Shown: positions 1 through 10,281, counted from the first letter of the stretch. The stretch is DNA of 64,000 bases from Blasia pusilla (GCA_050084515.1 CM114273.1:25730001-25794000), one strand, 5' to 3'. A program made the numbers and translations. Notes: generated by a model not told the origin, from the sequence alone.

Positions 1-1252
1 ACCTTTGAGCGATTGGCCTTCATACGCTTAGATTTGTTTTGTCTTTCGGGAGACAACCTATATGATTTCAAACTTTCCCAACTCTTAGGATTCACATCCG
101 GAGGAGAGGGGCATTTGGGAGAACACCCTGCCTCTATCCACATCCTCTTCAATCAAGCCCTCTCTCTCTTCATTAGTTCTTGGAGAGAGTTTCGCCAAAA
201 TTTCTCACTAAGTTCACCCTCGGCTTATTCATAGTGGGCATCAACATCCCTACGCATAGCTTTCAAATATGTATATGTTTGTTTAGCAACATCAACAATG
301 CTGATGTCTAAGTGTCGATGCATTGCAACCTTTACTTCATCGTACCAACTACTTTTTCCGTCACAACCATATACTATCTCAACCTCTGTTGTGACCTCAA
401 CCAAAAGTTTTAGCCCAGCTCGCTCTCGAATCTTGCTGGCCGCCTTCCATGCATTATAATCCTCCTTTCTCTTCATCCGTTTAATAGATGATTCTACACC
501 AACAATTTCCCACTTCTACACTTTAGAAAAATCAAAATCCCTCTCCTTACTGCATGGTACAATCAGACATAATATGACCCCATTAATACAATGACTTATC
601 TTACCAAGTGGACCAAGTTGGTGGAACCTATGGGGCAAGTCCAGGATTTGGGGCAAAGAAATGTCCACCAAAGAAGCCAGGGGGTTGGCCCCATCAAGGA
701 GGAATAGAACCTACATGCCATACTTCAATATGGATCAATAATATGCTTGTAAGGGCTCATGGAGCCCTCAAAAAATGACCCCTTGTTCAAACTTCTAACT
801 TCACGAAACATTAGGGGAGGTGTTTAGGATCCTTTTGAGTACTTGACATGGCCAAAGACCATTGTGTGGGCATCTGGAACCCTAGGTAAATCCCAGGAAT
901 TGGCCATTGTAGGACTCCGGGAAGATGGGAAAGCGGATTCTTCTCGCTTTCTGTTTGCTTCTTGCCTAGACTAGGACGCTATCGCCAAAAAATTTCATCT
1001 AAGTGAGTCATTTTAGTATTTGAAAGAAAGAAGCTATGAACGAATAAAGTACTATGCAAGTATTTAAATGTTTGCAATTAAGAGACTTGTTACTTACACA
1101 TTCTTCACCCGCCTTGCCACGATTCTTCTTCTGCTTAATGGAGACTTCCCCTTGGCTACTCGAATCTGTTCTAAACCTTCAAGGGAAGATTGTTGAGGTG
1201 CACTATTACTACTGAACCCTTTCTCTTCATCATTTGATGAGTCCTCCGACAT
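1..1252 (-). pseudogene. Ptta/En/Spm-type plant transposon protein remnant, cut by window start
   Basis: On the minus strand an exon opens at an ATG at 1252 (MSEDSSNDEEKG...) and ends at a good donor (GTAAGT) at 1098-1092. Downstream, 476-225 reads as a charged segment (MKRKEDYNAWKAASKIRERAG), then a TAA, then the same frame continues to the window edge. That last part contains WESLKSYRLSPERQNKSKR, which resembles the conserved W..L..Y...NK.NR.K block of the plant Ptta/En/Spm transposase-associated family (PF03004-like, from memory). The in-frame stops and the gap between the pieces suggest a dead copy. The family call rests on one motif; the pieces could belong to another plant transposon protein. 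Confidence 0.4.
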
Positions 1253-2200
1253 AATTGTTTTCTGTTCTGCAACACTGTGAGTATTATATATCTTTGGAGT
1301 TGATGAACAAGCACCCTTGCTGGTTCTTGCTCTCTTTTGAAGAACAAGCTGGTTAAGAGGTGGAAGAACTCTCCTTCAAACCAAATTCATAGCCAATCCA
1401 TCTAATGTTAGTAAGATTATAGTCACAAAGGATGAAAATTGAAACCATTATAAAGTAAGTCCAGCAAAGTGCAAGTTCAAAAAGTACTTCTTACTGGAAC
1501 TCCTCCCCAAGTTTCTTTGTCGCCTCTCTCACAAAAGCCACATGCTCCTCACGTAGTCAATGGTATTTACTACAAGGATTCTTCTCTACAATGCGGGTCT
1601 TGTCATTAGTCTCAGAGTCTCTTACTCTCTTCAAAAAGTTTTAAGAGAGTAAGAGAGGAGAGGAAGAGAGAAAGAGAGGAGAGTCTCTCTTAAAAAAAAA
1701 AAGGCCAAATCCGCCTCCTCTCTTCAAAACTTTTTGACATATTTGAAATTTTTGTTTGCTTTAAAATTCAGGAAATCTTTAGAAGAGAGTATTTAGTGGT
1801 CCACATTTGGCCCTAAAAAAACCTCCTCTTTCCTGGGGGCGAGAAAAAAAGAGACATCATAAGACCACCCTAAACATTTTTCCATCACTCTCCATATGAG
1901 CCTAAGTTTCTTAACATTCCCTGTCTCGGTCAACAAAAAGCAGTGCCCTTGGTATTTTTGTTGGAGGACCACTTGGATGGGTACCTCTCTTTTTGCAGGG
2001 ATTGTTGCCTGCATCATGGCCTCCCCTAAATTGCCCCATAACCAACTTTTTGTCGGTTATGAATGGTGTCTGCTCAAGACCAACTTTGTGAAATGTGAAC
2101 ACATCAGATCCTAAGGCTGAGAAACCGAGAAGCTGCACCCCTCCCAACCCGTAAGAAAGCTCACCATAAGAAAGGAAAGATTTTTAGAAGTGATTTTCTT
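1253..2200. other. No gene recognised; purine-rich simple sequence
   Basis: Only low-complexity GAGA/TCTC tracts and an A-run near 1640-1705 stand out. No convincing coding exon or repeat family was recognised here. Confidence 0.4.
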
Positions 2201-2209
2201 CCACCCTGC

Positions 2210-3215
2210 ACCCACGATGATCTAACGGGTTGGGAATCTGAAATGGCAATCTGACAGGTAGTAGGAATCATGCACATCTTAGACAAGAAAAGAAGCCTAC
2301 AACTGGTTGGACGAATGAAGGGGAACGAGCCAAAAGTCAAGAAGCCCGCCACAACGCGTGAAGTTGGTCTCACCGGGATAGAGTCCGATCACTCAAGCGA
2401 TCAACTGCCGGAATCCGACAGGTTGCCTGGAAATGGTTAAAAAGTTGCAGTGGGCAAAAAGCAAAAAGTCGGAATCATACGGGTTGCAGAATTGTAATTC
2501 TGAGTAGCTAAAAGAACACAATCCACAAGTCCAAAAACATATTCCAACAAACTTTTACAAACACCATTATGGGTTGAAAAAATCTCGTCCTTTATTACCT
2601 CCGAAGGAACCTCGGAAATGTACATTTCACCTAGTCTATGATTTCTTCAGCCTCGTCATCTACAAATTTACTCCTAACTCTCCTTGGTGATAGTACCAAA
2701 GGAATGTCCTGGGATTCAAGTGGCTCCTCTGGCCGATTGTAGACGGGGATCGAAAATGTTGGCGAATTCGAGAGCCTTGGCCCCCCCCTAGGTACACCAT
2801 AACGGTCCCATGTAACGTGTCTCGAGTCCCACCGCCTTCCTCGGCAGTATACCTTGTACGCTCTACAATGTGACACCCATCCAGTATCAATATCTGCTCC
2901 GTCCCTGGTAATACCACTATGGCAACCGCACAGGTAGAAGGAATCCAACACGTCTGAGAAAAGAAAAGAAGCCTACGCCTGCCTTTACAAGTTGAGGGGA
3001 AGGTGCCAAGGGAAGAAGCCGCCAGATCGCCTCTTAAGTTGGACCAACAGGAAAAGGTCCGATCAGGCAACTGTCGGAATCAGACAGGTTGCCTGGAGGT
3101 GGTAAAAGGTTGCGATGGTCAAAAGCGAAAAGTTGCAAGGAGGAGAAATCCGACGGGTTGCGTGGTCATAAAGTGAAAGTTGCAAGCGAGGAGAAACCGA
3201 CGGGTTGCAAAGTAG
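2210..3215. repeat. Degenerate half-sites of the GTCGG/CCGAC palindrome
   Basis: Several single arms or decayed copies of the palindrome seen at 4.0, 6.3 and 8.3 kb occur here, for example near 2408, 2470, 3074, 3147 and 3200 (CCGACGGGTTGC or CCGACAGGTTGCCTGG). They lie at the 3' side of the methyltransferase-like gene. Most copies keep only one arm, so this looks like the oldest part of the array set. Confidence 0.5.
2631..2890 (-). pseudogene. Possible C-terminal exon of the ParB/methyltransferase-like gene
   Basis: A minus-strand open segment reads HCRAYKVYCRGRRWDS...VPRGGPRL and ends EAEEIID before a stop at 2631. It has the strand and codon character of the upstream methyltransferase-like exons and lies between palindrome half-sites, as the introns do. 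I recognise no domain in it. Placing it in the same gene is inference from position only. Confidence 0.3.
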
Positions 3216-3378
3216 AAGTCCGTGGAGTACATAGACGATCACATTCGAAAAAGACACAAAATGATCAAGCAAACATTTACAAGCACCACCATCGATCGAA
3301 AAATCTTTCGCTTTATATCATCCGAAAAAGCTTGGAATCAGACATTTGATCTATTCTATGAAATCTTTTGCCTCATTA

Positions 3379-3850
3379 TCAAAAACTCCCTACTCCAAAC
3401 GCCGTCAAATAAGGGTCGTTGAGTTCTTTGAACTCACTCGTCATCGTCGAGAGCTCTTGCAAAATCACTTTCGGCCTTGCCCTCCCGATTTTGGGAATCG
3501 TTGGAAGTGACGATGGAGTCACTACCAAGGGTGGCTCTGGAACCGAGCTCGACCGGTGGAGAGTTGTACGCCCCAACGAGCCTTTCAGATTCGCCTTTGC
3601 CTCCTTGCAAAGGTCAAGCATTCTGCCTTCCTCGAGGGAGAATGTTCTGCCACTCGCCAGCGCCTTTGATACTTGCCCCTGAAAGTCCCATTAAGTCGAA
3701 CACCAAGTCACCCGGCCTTGAGCAGAGCTCGATGAGCGTTTGCATCAAGGCTGGCGACTTTTCCCTTCCTCCCAGAAGTGGGGTACTATCTTGCATGTAA
3801 ATTCCCGGGGGGGAATTGTACAAACTATCTAAGTTGTACCTATCGAGCAT
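3379..3850 (-). pseudogene. Methyltransferase-like exon with SAM-binding motif I (frameshifted)
   Basis: The minus-strand reading contains SRPGDLVFDLMGLSGASIKG, with the DLMGLSG part at 3677-3697. It matches the motif-I region of beta-class (permuted) DNA N6-adenine/N4-cytosine methyltransferases, which typically reads PGD.V.D.F.GSG at the C-terminal end of the enzyme. About 30 bp further on, near 3650, the frame breaks. The reading resumes one frame over as SGRTFSLEEGRMLDLCKEA and runs to a stop at 3379. A likely acceptor (GCAAG) lies just before the residues DSTPLLGG. Motif I follows the motif-IV-like exon at 4.5 kb, the permuted order expected of this class. The aspartate and glycines are kept but the usual F is M-G-L. 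This copy is probably not functional. Confidence 0.6.
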
Positions 3851-4277
3851 GGATCCACAAGATCCGGATCTTGAACACCGGAAATTGTGCTCGGGCGAAC
3901 GGCGATGAGCGTAGGGGAGTGGTCCATCTGTAAATCAGCACGTTGGAAACAATGTCAGAAACTAAAGAAGTCGCCTTGAAAACATTTTCAATAACTGACT
4001 TTGGATCAACCTGTCGGAGTCCGACGGGTTGTTTTGTCCCGGACCAACCCGTCGGGTTCCGACGGGTTGCAGGTACACCACGGTTTTCCCTGTATGTGGG
4101 AAAGATGCAACCCGTCCGGAAACCGACGGGTTGCTCTCAGCCAAGCATGGGCTGCTCTAAGCCAGCAACCCGTCGCCTTCCGACGGGTTGCTCACGGACA
4201 AAAAAAACCCAGATTGACTCTCATTATACACATCATTATAATATAATTGAAATTATAGTACATGAATTGAGCCTTAC
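3851..4277 (-). repeat. Intron with four palindromes
   Basis: The methyltransferase-like exon ends at a consensus donor (GTAAGG) at 4277. The intron after it holds four copies of the palindrome, at about 4006, 4044, 4106 and 4164, each with arms close to CAACCCGTCGG / CCGACGGGTTG and separated by 38-62 bp. No coding signal was seen between them. Confidence 0.6.
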
Positions 4278-5318
4278 CCGAATCTGACTCGTCGCGGATC
4301 GGAGTGGGTACTCGTTTTTGATGATCCACGACAGCCGTCCTCCACTTTAGCGACCTCTTGCGCCTTTGGAGGTTGAAGAGCTCGCCCTCGCTCCCTCCAA
4401 TCAACACCAAGAAGCAGCCCCTGTCACTCAGATATGCGTCTGCAAAGGAGAACAACAGTGCAATCTGGTCATAAGTGAGCGGCACATTCCACTCAGGTAC
4501 CTCGTCCCAAAGTCGCAACCCCGAGGGCAGATCGGCGATCAAGAGATCCACCGCAACCTCTTCGACCACTCCATTCACCGTCCAGGCAGCGTGCCCGTTT
4601 CGTTGGAGCTTCCGTCCCAGCGTTGTCAATTTTTCGATGGCTTGTGTCGACGCTTGAGAACTGAAGCTCTTCAGCTCATCCAGTAAAGGAGTGAACTGAA
4701 GGAGGACGCTTGTCCGGGTCGTTGTTTGTCTGTGTCTTCCCAAGGATGATGGGATGTATTCTCCTTGGGACAACCCGGGCACCTCTCGCTTCCGCTTCTC
4801 CCTAGCCTGGGGACGGCTTGTCGGGGTTTCTATGACCACAGATTCTGGTGGCATTTTTTTCGCCGAGGACCTGGTCCAACCCTCTCTCCCCGCTCGTTCG
4901 GACGATTCCGCCTCGGCCTTGAATCTTCACCTCTCTTTGGGAAGACTCGGCCTCTGAATTTTTCCCCCCCTCGCCTTGCCTTTGAGACCCGCTGTGGATT
5001 TGTCTTTGGTCGTGCGGACCTTGAAGCCAACCAACTCGCGGTCTCGTGGGCTCGCTTCTTCTGCATCTCCTCCGAAGAAGTCTTCAGTGGGACGAAATTG
5101 GGGATGTCGTCTTTATCCCGAGGCCACCGCATCATGAAGCACTCGTAAGTCCTTATCCGTGATGTCTTGGTCGTTGAAGTCGAGCCAAATGGGGCAATTC
5201 TCCACCTCCCAATCGGACATGTCCGCCCCATCTCCACGCTGCACATGGAGAATGTCTCGCATCCGGCGGCGAAGCCCACAATTTCAAGGCTACCGGTAAT
5301 TTTCCCCACGCACTGCAT
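4278..5318 (-). pseudogene. Methyltransferase-like exon with DPPY-type (motif IV) region, frame break at an A7 run
   Basis: Two minus-strand frames join across a run of seven A near 4854-4860. The upstream part (5318-4855) contains LEIVGFAAGCETFSM, RIAPFGSTSTTKTSRIRTYE and MMRWPRDKDDIPNFVP, then a basic low-complexity linker. The downstream part reads VDLLIADLPSGLRLWDEVPE, with DLPS near 4522-4533, then PLTYDQIALLFSFADAYLSDRGCFLVL. This layout (strand, D-x-P, W-D, Y-D-Q-I helix, L..GG-type strand) matches motif IV and its surroundings in DNA adenine/N4-cytosine methyltransferases, with the catalytic DPPY changed to DLPS. The exon ends at a GTAAGG donor. Loss of the consensus DPPY and the frame break argue that the enzyme is inactive. 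Confidence 0.55.
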
Positions 5319-5568
5319 TCTTACATTTGACGAGGTACCAAGACCATCCGTTGGGCGCTTTTAGTCGAACAGAATCGGCCGTCGCTCCTGTAGATCTCGC
5401 TTCTTCTTCGCTTGATCCCGTTTGTTCCCCTCTACTTCTTCGTCAAGCTCTGCCTGAGGAGGACGCAAACCTTGAACATGGTCTTGAATCTGGGTTTTGG
5501 TTGGCTTGTCCGGATGTCATCGAGCCAAACCTCGAAATCTCCGAACTTTCAAGGTTTGCTTCCGGCGA

Positions 5569-6259
5569 ATGGGCTCTAATCTTCGAGCTCGCTTGCGGCA
5601 CCGCCCAAGACGGACTTTCCGATTACCGCAACACGCCCCGAGCGACCATTCGCATGTAGCCAATGCGAGATCATCTGGATCGGACACACCGGAGGATGGT
5701 GTGCCGCCCTCTTCCGGGCCTCTCGAGCCTCGAGATCGATTTTCATCGTCGTATCCTCCTGAACTCGCTTATCCCGGACAACGCAAACCGATGCACGCGA
5801 TCCAGCGACACTTTCTCCCAATCCGACCATGCGGATCTTCATCCCTCTTCGGGCGCTTGATAATCTCCTTCGGCTCCTTGTAGAACTCCGGACCAAGTTC
5901 GGGGTTGAGAATCTTGATGTATCGCGCATCTTGCTCGCCGTGTATTTCGTTGCGGCAGATCATCTGCAGCTTGATGAATTTGCACGCCAGACGCAGATAC
6001 CTTCTCCCTCCGCTCCGGCTCGGTCAGGCGCTTTTCTTGTGGCGTGTATCTTCGACCAGCAAAGGATGGTTACGGCTGCATCTTGAGAAATAAACTTGTT
6101 TGCCCAAGTTTTCTTCTTAATCTGAGCACCCTTTGCAAGCATCTGATTGACAAGGGCATCGCCCAAGAACCCCTGATACTCTCCGGGTGCGTCGTAAGCA
6201 CCTTCCTCACCCGATCGCGATCCCCGATCGGTGGTGGGTGACATTCCCCTCCGATACAA
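5569..6259 (-). pseudogene. Middle exons of the same gene, reading frames fragmented
   Basis: Minus-strand open segments lie between the ParB-like and methyltransferase-like parts. One reads MICRNEIHGEQDARYIKILN and ELGPEFYKEPKEIIKRPKRD (about 5963-5800). Others read KKTWANKFISQDAAVTILCW (about 6120-6060) and MKIDLEAREARKRAAHH (about 5760-5700). They do not stay in one frame, so exon limits cannot be fixed. No known domain was recognised. They are assigned to this gene because of strand, spacing and similar GC-rich codon use. Confidence 0.4.
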
Positions 6260-6289
6260 TCCTGCACATCCAAACTCAACCCGTCAGGA

Positions 6290-6765
6290 AATTACATGGG
6301 TTCCTGCAACCCGTCGGACTCCGACGGGTCGTCACAGCTCAAGGTCGGATTCTAGAAACGAGCTAAATGATGCAACCCGTCGGAGTATGACGGATTGCAT
6401 TCAGATTTGCTAATGCCTGGTAAGCAAACCGTTGGAGTCCGACGGGTTGCTCGATAGGCCGCCTTGTGAGGGTGTTTTTTTAAGAATGCAACTCGTCGGA
6501 CTTCGACGAGTTGCTCGAGTGACTGTAGGTTTAGAAGGTTTTTTCCCCAAAGCAACCCGTCGGAGTCCGACGGGTTGCTTGCCTCGAAGCTTTTTTTCCC
6601 CAAATCAACAAGTCGTCGGAGTCCGACGAGTTGCAATCTTAAAAAAACATCCGAAAAAGCGTGCAGTCCAACAACCCGTCGGAGTCCGACGAGTTGCTTT
6701 CGGCAAAAACAAACCTAACCCATTCATCAATCTCGCAACTCATCGGAGGCCGACGAGTTGCGAAA
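6290..6765. repeat. Array of eight 27-bp palindromes, spacing about 52-66 bp
   Basis: Units start near 6306, 6372, 6424, 6488, 6552, 6609, 6671 and 6735. The best copy, at 6552-6578, is a near-perfect palindrome. Its left arm is GCAACCCGTCGGA and its right arm is the reverse complement. Arms vary together: CTCGTCGG on the left goes with CCGACGAG on the right in several units, so substitutions are compensated and the hairpin is kept. The array sits in an intron of the ParB/methyltransferase-like gene. Confidence 0.8.
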
Positions 6766-6778
6766 GTGTTAAAGATAC

Positions 6779-7244
6779 TCATGTGTTCATGGCATGCATT
6801 GCCATCTCCACCGTCGCCATGTGATGAGGGTATGGGTGAAGGACCACTGCCTTCACGCAGAAATGTGCCTCCAATGAGTTGGGCCGCTCCTCCGAAAACT
6901 TGGTCCACGCCATGAACCTGTGATTTCCATCCCAGATGAAGAAATGCAGATTCCTCATCCAGCTGAATTCCGTGCCCTCAACTTGCCTTCTGAAGTCCTG
7001 GTCTCGCATCCTCCACAATGTGTCGAGCTTTTCCAAGTCCTCCTCAGTAACCAGAGCTTGGGTTCCATGCTCGTCGTAAGGCTGAACATAGAAGGGAGGA
7101 AAGTTGTCGAGGTAGGATGTTGTCGCCACCGATTTTTTTAGCTTCGCGATGTCCTCGTCGGACTGAATTCCACTCTGTCCGCAATTGGCAGAGTGGAATC
7201 CTCGGGGCGTTGTGGCCCTCCATGAGTGCCATCTGCTTTACTAC
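6779..7244 (-). pseudogene. ParB-like domain exon (frame break at an A7 run)
   Basis: The exon begins after an acceptor (CTGACAG) at 7245. It reads APRIPLCQLRTEWNSVRRG, then changes frame near a run of seven A (7133-7139), then continues LKKSVATTSYLDNFPPFYVQ. Near 6917-6931 it carries FIWDGNHRFMAWTKFSEE. The pattern (I.L..L....N..RR, L..S....G/Y, then DG.HR..A) is that of ParB/sulfiredoxin-like nuclease domains, which in bacteria and phages are often fused in front of DNA methyltransferases. Finding this domain upstream of methyltransferase-like exons on one strand supports a single ParB-MTase-type gene. The frame break means it is either broken or carries a sequencing error. Confidence 0.55.
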
Positions 7245-7334
7245 CTGTCAGAACCGAGACAAGAGGAATAAGCTACACTGAAATCCCAATGAATTGCAAT
7301 TCACATAATTAAAAAACCCCAGAACCTCTCTTAC

Positions 7335-7958
7335 CCGCTCGAAAATGGGGTCGGTTTCTTGACCAGCTAACTTGTCTGAGACAGAGGCTGGCAAATCGAA
7401 CTCGTCGATCCGATAGAGGTCGATGTCCTCCGCCGAGCTTGGAGTCGAGAATGACCGCTCTCCGGCTTCTTCGGCCATGTCCACCATCTCCACGCTGGCG
7501 GTCCTCATGACCTCGTCGTCATCGATTTCAACTTCTGGCGTTTCCACTATGTTGATTGTGTCCCCGGACTTCGTGGGGGACATTTCCCGCATCTCAACAC
7601 TTGTGGTTGGACGAGCAAGGCTATCATCAATGGCTATCGCTTTTTCCCTGCTCGCTTTAGCCAATTCTGCCCTCCTCACCGACGCGTCCAGACGCTTCTT
7701 TTCCCTCTTTTCGTCGGCCATCCTTTTCTTCAAGGCCTGTGACGTCTCGGCCTCTGCGTTCTGTTTATCTAGCGCCTCTTGAACACATCTCGCAAGAAGC
7801 ACTTGGTTGTGCATCTCCGCTTCCCTTTCCCGCTCCTCGATTTCCTGCTGCCTAATTTCATTCGCCGAACGAGGCCCAGGAGAAGCTGACGCAGGAGTCC
7901 TAATGGACTTCGGAGTGAAGCTCCCAGACTTGTTGGCTTGTGATTTTTTCCTCGTCAT
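7335..7958 (-). CDS. N-terminal exon of the ParB/methyltransferase-like gene: charged coiled-coil region
   Basis: An ATG at 7958 starts MTRKKSQANKSGSFTPK, and the frame stays open for 208 codons to a consensus donor (GTAAGAG) at 7334. The phase is compatible with the next exon. The residues are lysine/serine-rich, suggesting a nuclear-type basic start. An E/R/K-rich predicted coiled coil follows (EIEEREREAEMH, ALKKRMADEKREKKRLD), then an acidic stretch (EVEIDDDEV). No enzyme motif is present in this exon. It is the one uninterrupted part of the gene. A (G/C)-rich promoter side with palindromes lies upstream. The family is not known to me from plants. Confidence 0.5.
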
Positions 7959-8324
7959 TTTTACCGGAAATTCCTCCACCTATGTCCACGACGAATCCCT
8001 TGATCAATTGCCTTGCTGATGTCGAGATGGGAGCTCGAATCGCCTTGATGGTTAGCTCGGATCGTCCCGCTATCGCTCGATCGAACCGTCTCGCTCTCGT
8101 TCCCTCCTATCGACTCGCGATGTGTTGCGTGTGAAATGCCCCTTCGTATCTGATCAGCTGCTGCGCGGGAGAGTGAGGAGTGAGGAATGAAGATCGCAAA
8201 ATGAGAAACCGGAAATGAGCGATTTCTGCCCTATTTATACTTTTCTAGCCGTTGGGTGACCGTTGGGTCGTGTCGTCCTTTCGACGGCGACGTGCCGGAT
8301 GTTACGAAAGTCCGGACGTGAAAA

Positions 8325-9035
8325 ATGGCAACCCGTCGGAGTCCGACAGGTTGCGCGGCTCCGCCATCCTGGGTACGTCGCCACGTGCGCGAGCAACCCG
8401 TCGAGACCGACGGGTTGAGCGCCCGCCGTCTTCGAAAAGAACGCGAGGTACCGCGCAACCCGCTTGAGACCGACATGCGCGCGCCTCCGCCATCCGGTAC
8501 GCCGCCACGTGGCGCGCGAAAGCAACCCGTTGGAGACCGACGGGTTGAGCGCCTCCGTCGTCTTCGGAAAACAACGCGAGATACCCGCGCAACCCGTCGG
8601 AAACCGACATGTTGCGCGCCTCCGCCGTGTTTTGGACGGGAACGGGACGTATCTTGGGCAATCTGTCGGAGACCGTTGGGTTGCACGCTTCCCTCATCAA
8701 GGGTTAAGAACGAGGGCTTCCCGTGCAAGTCGTCGGAGTCTGGCTGGCTGCACCACAAGGCGAGGCCCTTGCGCAACCCGTTGGAGGGCGACGGGTTGCA
8801 CGCCTCGCCGTCTTTGGGCTAAAAGGCGAGGCACCATCAGAACTCGTCGGGAACAGACGGTTTGCACGCCTCCGGCATCTTTGGGCAAGAAGGATTGGTA
8901 TCCGAGCAACTCGTCGGAGAGCGACGGGTTGCTCGCTTCGACAATGTTTAGCAGAAGCGTGCAACCCGTCCGATGCCGACGGGTTGCAGGCTTCGGTTAG
9001 CTTCAGGTAATTTCTGAGTTACCAGGACTCCGACG
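8325..9035. repeat. Tandem array of 11-12 palindromic units, period about 66 bp
   Basis: Imperfect copies of the palindrome (arms near GCAACCCGTCGGAG and its mirror) start near 8329, 8391, 8454, 8522, 8589, 8657, 8722, 8773, 8840, 8904 and 8959, with a last half copy near 9020. The sequences between them are related (GCGCCTCCGCCATC-type), so this is a tandem repeat with a hairpin core, not independent spacers. It lies just upstream of the N-terminal exon at 7958, in its putative promoter region. Long plus- and minus-strand open frames across it are by-products of the repeat. Confidence 0.8.
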
Positions 9036-9212
9036 GGTTCCAAGTGTGATGCGCAACCCTCTGCTTCCCAAATCCAAACACATATTGCAACAGAATTGAA
9101 TGTGTTACGGAATTGGATCCATTGTGTCAGACAATGTCACCCACCGAATTCATCTTGTCAGTAAAAATCTGTCAGGAGTATCTGTTTCCTATTCACTATA
9201 AATTAAATATTC

Positions 9213-9554
9213 TCATTCTCATTCTCATTCTCAGTGTTTTCTGGTCATGCTTGTGCTAGCATGAACCGCTTCAAGTGTAGTCCAAGCTTCCTTGGAGGTC
9301 TTTGCATGTTTCAAATGAGGTATTTGAGAATCTCTCGTTGACATCATCAGAATTCCAAGGGCCTTTCGATTTCTCTTCTTGAAGTCTTTCGTGGCTCGAG
9401 CATCCATATTGGAGGTCTTCTCTTCTCTGCCATTAACTATATCGTAAAGATCAAATGCCATCAAAATGGCCTTCATCCTGTATCGCCAAGTGCCGTAATT
9501 GCTCTCATCGAGCTTGTGGCTCTCACTCAATATGTTTTCGGTAAGGCTCGTCAT
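9213..9554 (-). pseudogene. Ty1/copia gag (UBN2-type) 5' fragment
   Basis: From an ATG at 9554 the minus strand reads MTSLTENILSESHKLDESNY, then GTWRYRMKAILMAFDLYDIV and KTSKEAWTTLEAVHAST. These are the classic N-terminal gag (DUF4219/UBN2) features of plant copia elements. The frame ends at 9231, next to a CTCATT microsatellite (9211-9235) where the element is cut. Nothing of pol follows. Confidence 0.8.
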
Positions 9555-9997
9555 CTTTGATCTTGATAGGTGCTTGCTTCGATCTTGCTGGTCCTCCTTG
9601 CTTGCATATGATCGACTTCTGATTGCTAGTCTTCTTCCTCTTCTCTCAACTTGATATTTGTCCCTGTGAAAAAAGAAAAAAAGAAAAATAAGGTACAAAG
9701 AGGGTACACACTTCTCTTCACTTGCATGCTCCTATTTTCTATCCAGAGTTCTGTCCTATTTTCACTGTATGTGAGTACCTCTCACTGGGAGTATGCTTCT
9801 TGTCCTGTCCAAAGCAGTCATGAGTTTCGCCTCTCCTATTCTCTTCAGATATGAGTACCAATCTCACTCGGAGTAGGAAGTAGCTCTCGTAATAACTCAG
9901 GTGCAGTTTCAACTTGTGAGAAATTGCTAGAGATCTCACGCGCAAGATGTTAGAGTTTGAGTTTGTAAGAAATTGTTAGAAATCTCACATGAAACCT

Positions 9998-10009
9998 GCT
10001 CTGATACCA
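9998..10009 (-). other. Copia primer-binding site (initiator tRNA-Met)
   Basis: Read on the minus strand the sequence is TGGTATCAGAGC, the usual complement of the 3' end of plant initiator tRNA-Met. It directly follows the LTR end and lies 440 bp before the gag ATG, as expected. Confidence 0.85.
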
Positions 10010-10281
10010 TGAAGTTTATTTCAGCAATTCTGCTGAGCGGAATTTTTGGTCTCTGCCATTGATTATGTGAAGCGTTTAATACATGAGCTAAGTGCTGGTT
10101 GCATGTTGTTTGATTGGAGCCTAACTACGATGACCCTAACTCGTCTATGCAACGTTTACGTTGCAGCCTAACTTGCCTCTGCAGCGTTTACGTTGAAGCC
10201 AAACTCGCCTCTGCAGCGTTTACGTTGAAGCCTCTTTGTTTACGGTGTAGTGCGGCTTGTTGCCGTTTACACATTCCAACA
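10010..10281 (-). repeat. Copia 5' LTR, 272 bp
   Basis: On the minus strand the LTR starts TGTTGGAATGTG (at 10281) and ends ...TTCA at 10010, directly before the primer-binding site. TGTTGGAA...CA is the common copia LTR pattern. Inside, a 32-bp unit (CTCTGCAGCGTTTACGTTG core) is repeated three times at about 10138-10233. No 3' LTR was seen, since the element is truncated at 9.2 kb. Confidence 0.75.

Noticed and set aside
5160-5900. Plus-strand open frames opposite the methyltransferase-like exons
   Set aside because: Antisense shadows of the minus-strand coding sequence with matching codon periodicity.
8231-9010. Several long overlapping open frames on both strands (up to about 180 codons)
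   Set aside because: They arise from the GC-rich palindromic repeat, are repetitive in themselves and have no conserved domain.
8325-9035. CRISPR-like array (palindromic repeats with spacers)
   Set aside because: The sequences between palindromes are related to each other, spacing varies, no cas genes exist and the DNA is plant nuclear. It is a tandem repeat with a hairpin core.
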